64,000 nucleotides of DNA from Candidatus Nitrosopumilus sp. (GCA_029263475.1 JAJCXK010000087.1:1-64000); one strand, 5' to 3'; shown: positions 26,995 through 35,095, counted from the first letter of the stretch. Numbers and translations: made by a program. Notes: generated by a model not told the origin, from the sequence alone.

Positions 26995-27042
26995 TTACGA
27001 TATATAAAACATCAATTTTTTATTTACCCGTTACTTGTAACG
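26995..27042. promoter_or_regulatory. Palindrome with adjoining TATA-like element, no gene assigned
   Basis: GATATATAAAAC near 26999-27010 is a strong TATA-box match on the plus strand, and CGTTACTTGTAACG at 27029-27042 is a 6-2-6 inverted repeat about 20 nt further on, where a start site would lie. A GTTACG word also precedes the TATA. No frame follows on the plus strand before the convergent small gene, so this may serve an unseen RNA or simply be AT-rich coincidence. Confidence 0.3.
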
Positions 27043-27116
27043 ATTTCATCAATTTATTTTCAATTTCTTAAATCTCAATACGATATCATCGGACTTTGCA
27101 TGATACTTTTCTGCAA

Positions 27117-27275
27117 TCAAGTTTCATCTTTGAATCTTCTTTCCATGCATTTCCGGCACAGCAAGCTTCCATCAACTTGATCTCCATAAAGATAGCATTG
27201 CAGGTCCTTGCCACAATCACCACATGTTTCTGATGATGCCTGATAGTCATCGTCGTTTATGTTATCCCATACCAT
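27117..27275 (-). CDS. Four-cysteine zinc-finger micro-protein (52 aa)
   Basis: Starting at ATG 27275 (MVWDNIND), the product has 52 residues with CGDCGKDLQC and then CRKC near the end, giving CX2C...CX2C plus an extra Cys. The frame opens further upstream to 27368, but the extra part is hydrophobic and unlike the rest, so the shorter start is preferred. The N-terminal part is acidic. This is another candidate zinc-binding mini-protein in the 26.5-28.1 kb cluster. Function unknown. Confidence 0.55.
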   Translation of the reverse strand: MVWDNINDDDYQASSETCGDCGKDLQCYLYGDQVDGSLLCRKCMERRFKDET

Positions 27276-27378
27276 GATCCAATCCAATATCACCTTGTAA
27301 TTAATTTCATTGTAAAAAATAAAAATTATGTTGCAGACCCCAGACCCAACAGTATTTGAGTCACACAACTAAACGGAT

Positions 27379-27582
27379 TCACACATTATTCAATTCCAAA
27401 TGACATATCAGCGTTATAAATTCGACAGAATAATTTTCAGACAGATGAATCTTTTTTAATGCATCTAATTTGGAACTCTTGCATTCATTTTCCAGAGCAT
27501 AAATAATTGATTCGTGAAATGGTGTGGTTAAACACTTCCAAACATACTGAAGTTTTACAGATTTCTCATCAAATATTTTCAA
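27379..27582 (-). CDS. Small helical hypothetical protein (67 aa)
   Basis: The 67-residue frame starts MKIFDEKSVKLQ and has mixed charged and hydrophobic residues typical of a folded helical protein, including a SSKLDALKKIHLSEN segment. No motif or membrane span is seen, and no family is recognised. It lies upstream of the zinc-finger gene in the same direction with a gap of about 100 nt. Codon use appears ordinary for the region. It could be real or a chance frame. Confidence 0.4.
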   Translation of the reverse strand: MKIFDEKSVKLQYVWKCLTTPFHESIIYALENECKSSKLDALKKIHLSENYSVEFITLICHLELNNV

Positions 27583-27728
27583 GCATTTTTCAGTAAAAGC
27601 AATGAAACGACATCACAACTCAAATTTTCAACATGAAATATCACTAGACAATAGAAAGAGAACAACCAAAAATGAACGATTGATAAGTTCTACGCGGCAC
27701 CCTTAAGCAAATATCACCAAATCAGTTC

Positions 27729-27863
27729 ATGAATAAATCAAATAACCAAGTAAACTCAAGAGAACTGTCCCTGACCGTAGACGGCGTGTGGGGAATCGCA
27801 AAAAATACATGGAGCAAGATGAGAGAGCACAGGCTTACCATCAAAGTAGACAGTCTTCGATGA
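27729..27863 (+). CDS. Possible small protein (44 aa)
   Basis: ATG 27729 opens 44 codons ending in TGA. The product includes ELSLTVDGVWGIAKNTWSK and a basic tail, with G+C content above the flanks, which suggests coding constraint. No metal-binding motif or membrane span is present. It is flanked by other tiny genes and no partner is obvious. No name can be given. Confidence 0.4.
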   Translation: MNKSNNQVNSRELSLTVDGVWGIAKNTWSKMREHRLTIKVDSLR

Positions 27864-27907
27864 GTTATCTAAGCGTCTATGAACACGGAATCTAGATTAC
27901 TTTAACA

Positions 27908-28063
27908 TCACATAACATGTGAAAAGTCAGGCTTCTCAAAGTCGGGCATTTTTGTACTTCTTTTCGTCTTGTTTTTTGCCATTCTTTTTTCATGAGTCTT
28001 GCTGTGTATTTCCAGACGCTTTTCTTCTCCAAACTTCAAACCACATGTCACGCATTGAAACAT
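27908..28063 (-). CDS. C2H2 zinc-finger mini-protein (51 aa)
   Basis: ATG complementary to 28061-28063 opens 51 codons ending in TGA. Residues 4-24 form an exact classical C2H2 finger: Cys4, Cys7, 12 residues, His20, 3 residues, His24, with the hydrophobic core residues Phe11 and Leu17 in place. A basic tail (KRMAKNKTKRST) follows. A single C2H2 finger plus basic arm is enough for sequence-specific DNA binding in some proteins, so a small regulator is possible, but the target is unknown. A related C2H2 protein is encoded at 49625. Confidence 0.65.
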   Translation of the reverse strand: MFQCVTCGLKFGEEKRLEIHSKTHEKRMAKNKTKRSTKMPDFEKPDFSHVM

Positions 28064-28168
28064 GTAGAATTTATCACAAAGTCATACTTTAGTTTTCAAC
28101 CCGTAAACCACATTATAACAGCATATTAGAAAAACCAATTCTTAGTAATCCAACATAGTTAATTATGA

Positions 28169-29314
28169 TCACCATACTTCAACATCCAAAAAATCAAATT
28201 CTTGACAGGTACAGCGAACATTAAGGATTTTGGAAATTCCAGGAACTACATCATCGCCAGTTACAAGTTTCTTAACAGGTAAGCCTCCTTCAGCCTTCAT
28301 TACCAATGTAAACACATTTTTAGAATTTTGATGATACTCGACATCAAAAACTTTCTTCTCAGAGCGTTTTCCAGAATTATCATATACTATGACAGGATTG
28401 TTTGGAAGGACATCTAATTTTTTTAAATCTATCGTGTGGACTTCTGACTCAGCAGAAATTCTTACGGATATAGAAGAATTGAATTTAACGGGTTTTTTTG
28501 GCGATTCGTTTACAAGATTAAGATGATGGAGTTTTAAAGAATCAAGATCAACCTCAGATAATTTGAGATTTCGTTTAAACGGGTTTTGTATTTTAACAAA
28601 AAATGGCCTTCCAGTTCCCAATACGAGACTTGATTTATCCTCGCCACCGATCCAAGTAAATTTAGCCGTAGTTCCGCCAATTGCCGTAAAAAGAAACTTA
28701 GAAATCATTCCCTCAACACTGTCAAATTCTGAAATTCCATGAAAACTACAAGTTCTGCATCCTTTCCCAAAACAATTTTCACATGATTTTTGCTTTTGCG
28801 GTAATCCCCTCAAAGTTTTAACATATCTACCCGAAAAGGTGACAGATTTTGAACGTAATTGGCACATCTCATCTTTTAGATTTATTGTGAATGTGATTTC
28901 AGAGTCCAGATGATCAACAATTTTATGAGTTTTCTTTGAAAAAGATCTACCCAGTTCTTTTGTAATGTCAGTCTTTATGCTATCAATTCCTCGTAGTTTG
29001 TATTGAGAACGAATATGATCATCTCTGTCGACAATAGATGGTTTAATCATTGCACCCACACTAAATGTCAAGTAAGAATAATTTGATGAAGCCTCAATCA
29101 TCAAATTCAAAAAATGTTTAAGATTATCAAACAAATTTTTACAGATATAACATTTCACGGATGATGCTTGATTTTTATTTAATTTTTTTCCGAGAAGCCT
29201 ATTTGATGACAAACCAAGTTGTTTTGAAAACAACCTACCCATGCAATAATCACACAAGCCAAATTTTTTTACAATTTCATTTGCGATAGGAATTACAGTT
29301 TGATAGTTAGACAT
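28169..29314 (-). CDS. pus10: tRNA pseudouridine synthase Pus10
   Basis: Archaeal Pus10 makes pseudouridine 54 and 55 in tRNA, replacing bacterial TruB for position 55. The 381-residue protein has an N-terminal zinc module (CDYCMGRLF near residue 21 and CYIC near 55), a central region, and the catalytic block GGEDKSSLVLGTGRPF near 223-238 with the conserved Asp. The late region with RISAESEVHTIDL and the C-terminal EGGLPVKKLVTGDD are family-typical. It starts 25 nt after srp54 and is the last gene of a dph6-srp54-pus10 run. Confidence 0.9.
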   Translation of the reverse strand: MSNYQTVIPIANEIVKKFGLCDYCMGRLFSKQLGLSSNRLLGKKLNKNQASSVKCYICKNLFDNLKHFLNLMIEASSNYSYLTFSVGAMIKPSIVDRDDHIRSQYKLRGIDSIKTDITKELGRSFSKKTHKIVDHLDSEITFTINLKDEMCQLRSKSVTFSGRYVKTLRGLPQKQKSCENCFGKGCRTCSFHGISEFDSVEGMISKFLFTAIGGTTAKFTWIGGEDKSSLVLGTGRPFFVKIQNPFKRNLKLSEVDLDSLKLHHLNLVNESPKKPVKFNSSISVRISAESEVHTIDLKKLDVLPNNPVIVYDNSGKRSEKKVFDVEYHQNSKNVFTLVMKAEGGLPVKKLVTGDDVVPGISKILNVRCTCQEFDFLDVEVW

Positions 29315-29339
29315 GCTTAAAGGGAATTTGTAACCAAAG

Positions 29340-30665
29340 CTATCCCAATCCCATTTTTCTAAGAGTTCCCTGCATTTGACGTCCTTTAGAAGCCTTCATC
29401 ATATTCTTAGAGTTTTTGTAATTTTTTACTAGTTCTTTTACCTCACCTTCAGGCCAACCAGATCCGCGAGAAATTCTTTTGATTCTGGATGAGTTTAATA
29501 AATCAGGATCGGCTTTCTCATCTTTGGTCATGCTTTGAATTATATATCGCCATTTTGAAACTCGACCCTCCATTTGATCTACTTGATCATTTTTGACCAT
29601 TCCAGAAAGACCAGGCATACTGTCAAGCAGTCCTTGAAGAGATCCGACTTTTGTCATCTCTTCTAACTGATAAAAGAAATCATCCATGTTCATTTTTCCA
29701 CTAGAAATCCGCTTCATCCTGACATCATCCCCCTCGTTTTCCAACCTCTTTGCCAAGTCCAATACAGCTTGAATGTCACCCATTCCAAGTAATCGTCCGA
29801 CAAATCTTGTAGGAGAAAATTTTTCTAAATCATCAATGCGTTCACCAGTACCAATGTACATTATTTGAGCTCCAGTAGCTGCAGATGCCGCAAGAGCACC
29901 ACCACCTTTTGCAGAGCTATCCAACTTTGTAATAATCACACCACCCACAGGAATAGTTTTGTGAAACGCTTCTGCCTGATTGAAACACTGTTGTCCAATT
30001 GTCCCATCAATTACAAGTAATGCCAAATCGGGATCTGCAGCTTTGTTAATTCTGGTCATCTCCTCAAGTAAATCCTGTTCTTCTTTATGACGACCTGCAG
30101 TATCTATCAAGATGACATCCAATGGTTGACCGGCAAAATGTTTTAATCCATTTTTTACAATATTGGGAGAATCCTTGTTATTTTCTTCACCATACACCTC
30201 CACATTGGATTTTTCACACATCGTTCTAAGTTGAACCAATGCGCCAGGTCGATAGGTATCAGCACCTACAACGCCTACTTTGTATCCCTGGCGTGTTAAA
30301 AATTTGGCAAGCTTTGATGCCACAGTTGTCTTACCACTACCTTGAATTCCAAGTAGAATTATTTTGTTTTGTTTTCCAGGCTTAAAATCAAAATCAGATT
30401 CATTTCCAAGTAATTTTGAAAGTTCATCATACAGGATCTTAACAATGTGATCCTTACGTGAAAGTCCAGGAGGAGGAGTCTCATTTAATGCACGTTCTTC
30501 CAAGTGTTTTGTAATTTCAAGAACCAGGCGCACATTTACGTCAGACTGTAATAATGCTCTTTGAACATTTTTAGACAATTCCTTGATGAGTTCCTCATCT
30601 ACACCTGAAGATTTGACAATTTTTTTGATTGCATCACCCAGACTAGTCTTTAGACCATCAAGCAT
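29340..30665 (-). CDS. srp54: Signal recognition particle GTPase SRP54
   Basis: SRP54 binds SRP RNA and signal sequences and guides ribosomes to the membrane. The N domain (1-90) carries the ALLQSDVNV motif, the G domain has GIQGSGKTT (about 107-115), DTAGRH (about 185) and TKLDSSAKGG (about 245), and the Met-rich M domain (about 300-441) contains RISRGSGW, the RNA-binding helix-turn-helix mark. Its length of 441 is normal. The start overlaps dph6 by 8 nt. SRP19 is encoded 8 kb away at 38998. Confidence 0.96.
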   Translation of the reverse strand: MLDGLKTSLGDAIKKIVKSSGVDEELIKELSKNVQRALLQSDVNVRLVLEITKHLEERALNETPPPGLSRKDHIVKILYDELSKLLGNESDFDFKPGKQNKIILLGIQGSGKTTVASKLAKFLTRQGYKVGVVGADTYRPGALVQLRTMCEKSNVEVYGEENNKDSPNIVKNGLKHFAGQPLDVILIDTAGRHKEEQDLLEEMTRINKAADPDLALLVIDGTIGQQCFNQAEAFHKTIPVGGVIITKLDSSAKGGGALAASAATGAQIMYIGTGERIDDLEKFSPTRFVGRLLGMGDIQAVLDLAKRLENEGDDVRMKRISSGKMNMDDFFYQLEEMTKVGSLQGLLDSMPGLSGMVKNDQVDQMEGRVSKWRYIIQSMTKDEKADPDLLNSSRIKRISRGSGWPEGEVKELVKNYKNSKNMMKASKGRQMQGTLRKMGLG

Positions 30666-31347
30666 TACAATTTAATTTCGCATCCACTATTTCAAACCTT
30701 CCTCGGTATCCATCCCAACTTTTTTCAGACTGTATAATTTTAATTGGATTTGTAAAAAGAGGGCAGTCAATTACAAACGTTTCAGCCTCCCCGCCTTCAA
30801 AATTTAAATTAAATCCAAATTTTTTAGATAATTGATTCAACACATCTATGTCAGATTTAGAGATCGATTTTCCAAGCCATGAATTATCCAAGCCACCGGA
30901 TGAAACAGTTGTCATTATAAAATTAAAATTTGAATCTATTAAATCATTCATGTACCGATACGAATCCATCCCCCACAGAGGAGTAAAAGGTATCAAATTT
31001 AGATTAGAGCAAAGAGTTTCAAAAATATCTTTTTGGAAATTACTTTGGATTCCACCATGAACCACTCCTTCAATATCAAATTGCTTTTTTGCTTTTTGCA
31101 ACAGCAGTTCCAAAGCAGACAATTCCACATCCAAATCATCAGAACCGGATGAAATTGACAACTGTGGGATTTTCATAGATTCGGATTGTAACTTTGTCCA
31201 TCGAATATTTGGATGGTGTAATAGATGACTTTCATCAGATTTTGGAAAAATACTCAAAAGACACACCACATCATGGCCCTGATTTTGTACTTCATAGATG
31301 GCAAAAGCACTGTCTTTACCACCAGAGAAGAGAGAAGCGAGATTCAT
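30658..31347 (-). CDS. dph6: Diphthine-ammonia ligase Dph6 (MJ0570-type ATPase)
   Basis: Dph6 performs the last amidation of diphthamide on elongation factor 2. The 229-residue protein has the PP-loop-type SGGKDS at residues 8-13, the central VHGGIQSNFQK region near 95, the PLWGMDS segment and the late FEGGEAETFV (about 184-193), all marks of this family. Diphthamide synthesis occurs in archaea and eukaryotes. The gene precedes srp54 with an 8-nt overlap. The start is ATG at 31345-31347 on the minus strand. Confidence 0.9.
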   Translation of the reverse strand: MNLASLFSGGKDSAFAIYEVQNQGHDVVCLLSIFPKSDESHLLHHPNIRWTKLQSESMKIPQLSISSGSDDLDVELSALELLLQKAKKQFDIEGVVHGGIQSNFQKDIFETLCSNLNLIPFTPLWGMDSYRYMNDLIDSNFNFIMTTVSSGGLDNSWLGKSISKSDIDVLNQLSKKFGFNLNFEGGEAETFVIDCPLFTNPIKIIQSEKSWDGYRGRFEIVDAKLNCNA

Positions 31348-31905
31348 TATCTTAAAAATATAGAATTTAACAGATTTTTAAATTAATTGAAATAAAGATG
31401 CTTCAACACTCATAATCATCATCACAGATCAGATGGCTTTTCCGCTCATCATCAGCATCCACGCTAACGCCAAACACACGTGATTTTAATCCTGCGGGCG
31501 AAATGTGTTAATTCATTGTTTTCATTTTAAAGAAAGCCAAATGAGTTATTGATTTGCATAATGACTAAAAATTATTTGAGATGATTCATGATGATATGAA
31601 TTACAATTGATTGAATCACGAATGAGATTCAGTTAAAAGTTTCAATGACATAATCACAAATACACACCATATCATCGTCATGCTTCTTGGTATACTTGGT
31701 CCAAAATTCTTTAACACATTCAATCATACATACAAACTATTTTCTTATTGCAGTAAAAATATCTAAGTCAGATTAAGCACAACATATGGACTTTATCAAT
31801 GGAGAAAAATAAGAGGATGGGAGGAATTGAACAATTAACAAATTTACATTTTCGGCACATCAGATAACAGGTACAGGGTATTTTCGGTCCCATCAGATGA
31901 TTTTT
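31348..31905. other. Intergenic region with two possible micro-ORFs
   Basis: Apart from the 32-codon frame listed separately, a minus-strand frame at 31403-31477 (GTG start, 24 residues beginning VFGVSVDADDERK) has protein-like acidic composition and higher G+C than its flanks. The rest shows no coding signal. No repeats or RNA families are recognised. Confidence 0.4.
31629..31727 (-). CDS. Possible Cys-containing micro-protein (32 aa)
   Basis: ATG complementary to 31725-31727 opens 32 codons. The product begins MIECVKEFWTKYTKKHDDD and contains CIC near residue 23. The charge pattern and aromatic residues look like a real helix. No membrane span is present and no family can be named. Weak call based on composition only. 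Confidence 0.32.
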   Translation of the reverse strand: MIECVKEFWTKYTKKHDDDMVCICDYVIETFN

Positions 31906-32817
31906 TTAACGTATCTTCTTGTTTACAAAATAAACCAGACCTAGAAGAATAGCTATAACAATGATGTAATTCAGATAACCAAAAAATATCGGAGTATTGC
32001 TTATTCCTCCACCATAAAGATAGATAACGGATCGGACATCATAATTAGTGATAGTGTAAATCGTTTCTGAGGGCATGTACGGATATACCTCAGGAGTCAC
32101 CATAATTGAACGAGAGAAAAAGACATCATCACCATCCAGGTAAAAAGGCAATCCGTCATTCATATCCTCAAATAATGGATGACCGAGCCCCAAAACATGT
32201 CCAATTTCATGCGTAATTACCAAATCAATGTCAGAATCCAATTTGTCTCTTGAGACAGGATCTAGATAGAAAATCACAACATCAGAGAATCCATACTGTG
32301 ATAGCGCAGTCTCACCCCTTACGACTTCATGGCCTACGGGAGGAATTTGTGCAAACGTTATTGTTGTATCGCACCCAAAATCTGCAAAGTTTGAATTGGC
32401 AGGTATCGTTTTGAATTCAAAGTTCCAAACTCCATCAGTTTTGGCATATCTTTCTAATTCTATCTCCCAATTCAGGATAGCAGATGAAGTTTTTTCAATC
32501 ATCACGGTATTGATGCCGGGGAAAAAAGGATCTGAAAAATCCTGGATACAAAATAGAGGAGATTTATTTAATCTATAATCATGAATGTAGAAATATTTTT
32601 CAGAACTAAACTCATTGTTACTGGACAATATTCCAAATACTATCACCCCTAACGCAAGACTAATTATTCCTAGAACGACAATTTTCTTCTTTTTATTTTC
32701 TTTTTTTCCCAATTTCCAAGGATGTTTTTCATTATAATTTTCTTTGTCGTTATCCATCCAATTCCAAAAATTGTCATCATCATTAACACCACCATCTTTT
32801 GTCCAATCAGTCAACAA
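31906..32817 (-). CDS. Membrane-anchored matrixin-like metalloprotease
   Basis: The 303-residue protein has HEIGHVLGLGH at residues 203-213, the full HExxHxxGxxH site of metzincins, followed by a possible Met-turn (SIMVTPEVYP near 239). An N-terminal acidic, Trp-rich cytoplasmic part (1-45) leads into a membrane span (about 46-64), so the catalytic domain is outside. A second hydrophobic span near 279-298 (YIIVIAILLGLVYF) precedes a short basic tail, so both ends are inside. The start is TTG 32817, with a TATA-like TTATTATATTTC about 25 nt upstream. Substrates are unknown. Confidence 0.85.
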   Translation of the reverse strand: MLTDWTKDGGVNDDDNFWNWMDNDKENYNEKHPWKLGKKENKKKKIVVLGIISLALGVIVFGILSSNNEFSSEKYFYIHDYRLNKSPLFCIQDFSDPFFPGINTVMIEKTSSAILNWEIELERYAKTDGVWNFEFKTIPANSNFADFGCDTTITFAQIPPVGHEVVRGETALSQYGFSDVVIFYLDPVSRDKLDSDIDLVITHEIGHVLGLGHPLFEDMNDGLPFYLDGDDVFFSRSIMVTPEVYPYMPSETIYTITNYDVRSVIYLYGGGISNTPIFFGYLNYIIVIAILLGLVYFVNKKIR

Positions 32818-32923
32818 TGAATAGGGACGACATGAAATATAATAAAATTAAGAGCAGATTCAATGACTAAGGACATTACATTATTTAAGAAAATACTAGT
32901 ACTAGAAAGCGAAATTGTTGACC

Positions 32924-33334
32924 CTAACTTTTGACACGCATGATTTTGGTTTTATCCATAACAACCCAATACTCAACATTTTGTCCATTTTCTAATTTAC
33001 CCTTAACTTCATCGTCAATCATGCCCACATCCAAAGTCTCAAATGACTCAGAATCCATGATTTGTATCACATCTCCATTGATAGATATTATTTGACCAAC
33101 TTTTTTGTTTATCATTGGAATATGAATTTGCATGCTGACTGGCCCCACATGAGGCCTTTTTTGACCATCAAAAATTCCTTCACCAACAATCCGTGCTTTT
33201 GCAGCACCGTGTTTGCCAGGCTTGGATGTATCATATTCCACAATTCTACAGGGCTCACCACTAGGCTGATCAGAATGAGGCAATAGAATGTAAGAGCCTA
33301 TTTTCAAGGAACCAAGATCAGAGGGTTTACTCAT
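32924..33334 (-). CDS. Translation initiation factor 5A (aIF5A)
   Basis: aIF5A promotes peptide bond formation on difficult sequences and carries the unique hypusine residue. The site PGKHGAAK is intact, with the modified lysine at Lys41. The SH3-like N domain (1-70) and OB-fold C domain (70-136) give a normal 136-residue length. The ATG is preceded by a TATA-like AAATATTCG at about 24 nt. Deoxyhypusine synthase is not in the window. Confidence 0.95.
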   Translation of the reverse strand: MSKPSDLGSLKIGSYILLPHSDQPSGEPCRIVEYDTSKPGKHGAAKARIVGEGIFDGQKRPHVGPVSMQIHIPMINKKVGQIISINGDVIQIMDSESFETLDVGMIDDEVKGKLENGQNVEYWVVMDKTKIMRVKS

Positions 33335-33389
33335 GAAAAACGGTTTTTACTCGAATATTTAACGTTTACACACGCCATAAAAATGAAAA

Positions 33390-33599
33390 ATGATCTTTGC
33401 AGAGACAGATTTTTCTTCGCAAAATTTATCACAAATAAAAAAGTGTGGACACTTAAAATCCACTACCCAGTTGATAAAAATATTATCAGATAGATTACAA
33501 AACAATAGAAGATACTTCAACCAATGTGAAACTAAAAAATGTGAAAAAGAGTACTTTTCTATTTTATCTGATCTAAAACTGAAAGATTCAGTAGATTAG
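33390..33599 (+). CDS. Low-confidence small protein (69 aa)
   Basis: The frame from ATG 33390 encodes 69 residues with scattered Cys and His (KKCGHLK near 17 and QCETKKC near 45) that might bind metal. Another ATG at 33383 opens a different 36-codon frame. The 3' end overlaps the convergent gene at 33559 by about 40 nt. No family is recognised. It may be real, but overlap and composition leave doubt. Confidence 0.3.
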   Translation: MIFAETDFSSQNLSQIKKCGHLKSTTQLIKILSDRLQNNRRYFNQCETKKCEKEYFSILSDLKLKDSVD

Positions 33600-34170
33600 T
33601 CATTTTCAGTCCTTTTCGATTAATATCACGTCTTGTTTGATCACAATATTTTTTGAGACTTTGATAGCTCTTTTGACTTGCAACTTCAATTACCACAATG
33701 TTTGCAGAATATGGAAATGTGAACTTTGCAGGATTCAGGCAAAATGTATTCATGTTACCCATCCAAGCAATCTCAATTTTGTCTCGTTTTAACAAAAGAT
33801 TTGCAATTTGTTGCAAGTCTTCACCCCCATCAACATCTTCCAAATAATATACAGAAACAAAATTTGTTTCACCTTGAACTTCTCGTTGAAAGAGATCATC
33901 ATCCACGTTGAACATAAAGGATGTTTTGTCCTGATTAAACATGGCAAGATCTTTAGACATTTGATCATTATCTTTGAATTTTGCTAAAAGATAGTGATTC
34001 GTAGAATCAGAAAAATACGGTATGCTTTCATTAGAAAATGTCCCAGTAACAAAAAACAATTTTTTAATATTATTTGAGTTGATCAAATATTCCCTAAGTT
34101 TGACAGAATCGTCAGTGTGTAGATACGGCACACAGACATATCCAGAATAAGAAAGAGACAATTCAGACAA
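33559..34170 (-). CDS. Hypothetical soluble protein (about 203 aa)
   Basis: The frame extends upstream to 34224 with TTG, but GCATAAATAG at 34193-34202 is a clear TATA box on the minus strand. It puts the transcript start near 34171, exactly at an in-frame TTG (34170). I use that start, which removes an apparent hydrophobic leader. The product begins MSELSLSYSGYVCVPYL and has mixed alpha/beta character, with no recognised domain. Segments such as SYQSLKKYCDQTRRDINRKG near the end are basic. It converges on the doubtful 33390 frame. Confidence 0.7.
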   Translation of the reverse strand: MSELSLSYSGYVCVPYLHTDDSVKLREYLINSNNIKKLFFVTGTFSNESIPYFSDSTNHYLLAKFKDNDQMSKDLAMFNQDKTSFMFNVDDDLFQREVQGETNFVSVYYLEDVDGGEDLQQIANLLLKRDKIEIAWMGNMNTFCLNPAKFTFPYSANIVVIEVASQKSYQSLKKYCDQTRRDINRKGLKMTNLLNLSVLDQIK

Positions 34171-34192
34171 TAAAACTAAAAAAATGCCCAGA

Positions 34193-34202
34193 CTATTTAT
34201 GC
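34193..34202 (-). promoter_or_regulatory. TATA box fixing a leaderless start
   Basis: GCATAAATAG read on the minus strand matches the archaeal TATA consensus. Its centre lies about 27 nt before the TTG at 34170, the usual TATA-to-start distance, so the gene at 33559 is probably leaderless and begins there. This decides the start against a longer frame. Confidence 0.5.
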
Positions 34203-34279
34203 ATTGAAAACGTGCACTAATCAATAATCAGGTGTCATCTACGATGGTTTTTTAATAGCAAAAAACTTTGTTTGTTTGT

Positions 34280-34406
34280 CCCAAGCTAGCTCAGCCTGGT
34301 AGAGCTCCCGGCTGTAGTTGTTGGCTTTAGATGGCTGACGAAAAAACAGCAAATCAGGCATACAGAAACCGGGTTGTCGATGGTTCAATTCCGTCGCTTG
34401 GGACCA
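34280..34406 (+). tRNA. tRNA-Tyr (GUA) with a 50-nt intron and encoded CCA
   Basis: The acceptor stem CCCAAGC (34280-34286) pairs with GCTTGGG (34396-34402), followed by A and encoded CCA to 34406. D arm GCTC...GAGC, anticodon stem CCCGG/CCGGG and T arm GATGG-TTCAATT-CCGTC all pair. The anticodon loop starts CTGTAG, giving anticodon GTA (34314-34316). An intron of about 50 nt lies between position 37 (34317) and 38 (34368), the canonical archaeal site processed by the bulge-helix-bulge endonuclease. A TATA-like TTTTTTAATAG lies about 30 nt upstream. Confidence 0.9.
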
Positions 34407-34496
34407 CAAAATTTTATTCTAAAATAATTTAAAAATAATAAAAAGATAGACTAGTTTAAGAAAACAAAGATGAAATCTTAAATAAGAAATTATTGC

Positions 34497-34688
34497 CTAT
34501 GCTGATTTTTTAACTTTTTGAGCTGCTGGTCCTTTTTGACCTTCGCCTACTTCAAACTCGACTTTATCGCCTTCGTTGATGAATCCGTCAACATCTGATT
34601 TATGAACAAACAGATCGTCTCCACCTTCTCTCTCGATAAAACCAAAGCCCTTAGTACGGTTAAACCATTTTACGGTGCCTTGTTCCAT
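34497..34688 (-). CDS. Cold-shock domain protein (CspA family)
   Basis: The 63-residue protein from ATG 34688 (MEQGTVKWF) has the two RNA-binding motifs of bacterial cold-shock proteins, KGFGFI and DLFVHKS. Its basic Lys-rich tail (VKKSA) is short. The frame is open further upstream, but the start chosen gives the normal CspA length. Csp proteins melt RNA secondary structure. They are common in bacteria and rare in archaea, so transfer into this lineage is likely. It is a single gene next to tRNA-Tyr. Confidence 0.93.
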   Translation of the reverse strand: MEQGTVKWFNRTKGFGFIEREGGDDLFVHKSDVDGFINEGDKVEFEVGEGQKGPAAQKVKKSA

Positions 34689-34762
34689 TTCAATTTCAAA
34701 CCAATAACTCGCTATATTAACCAAAGCAATTTACTATAAGATAATTTTATTAAAAAATAATG

Positions 34763-35074
34763 CTAGAAATCTCTAGTGATGTGTTCATTATCCTTTAACC
34801 ACTGTACTTGAGGAAGAGTAAACCTCCAAACAATGTCACCACGCTCCTGCTCTTTAAAATCCCAAGGCGCGATAATCACAATATCATTATCTCTAATCCA
34901 AACCCGTCTCTTCAATTTTCCCCTAATTCTGCCTCTTCGAGTGACATTATCAGCACACTTGATCATTACATTTTCACCACCCATCATTTTCAATACACGA
35001 CCAAAAAGTTCACCCTCCTCAGGCAATCGAATTTCTTTAAGGGCACTTTCATTTTTTACTTGACGCTTACCCAT
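34763..35074 (-). CDS. Translation initiation factor 1A (aIF1A)
   Basis: The C-terminal 103 residues of a longer open frame are aIF1A, the OB-fold factor that occupies the ribosomal A site during initiation. MMGGENVMIKC and the basic RRGRIRGKLKRRVWI block are typical. I use ATG 35074 (MGKRQVKNES), because TTATATGC near 35096-35104 is a TATA box placed about 25 nt before it, and another ATG (35098) would lie inside the promoter. It is divergent from the YkgJ-like gene, with 77 nt between starts. Confidence 0.93.
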   Translation of the reverse strand: MGKRQVKNESALKEIRLPEEGELFGRVLKMMGGENVMIKCADNVTRRGRIRGKLKRRVWIRDNDIVIIAPWDFKEQERGDIVWRFTLPQVQWLKDNEHITRDF

Positions 35075-35095
35075 AGGGCTTTTTCCGATAATGAG

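Noticed and set aside
31550..31640. Box C/D-like sRNA around ATGATGATATGA
   Set aside because: A C-box-like word is present but matching D, D' and C' boxes at the right spacing are missing.
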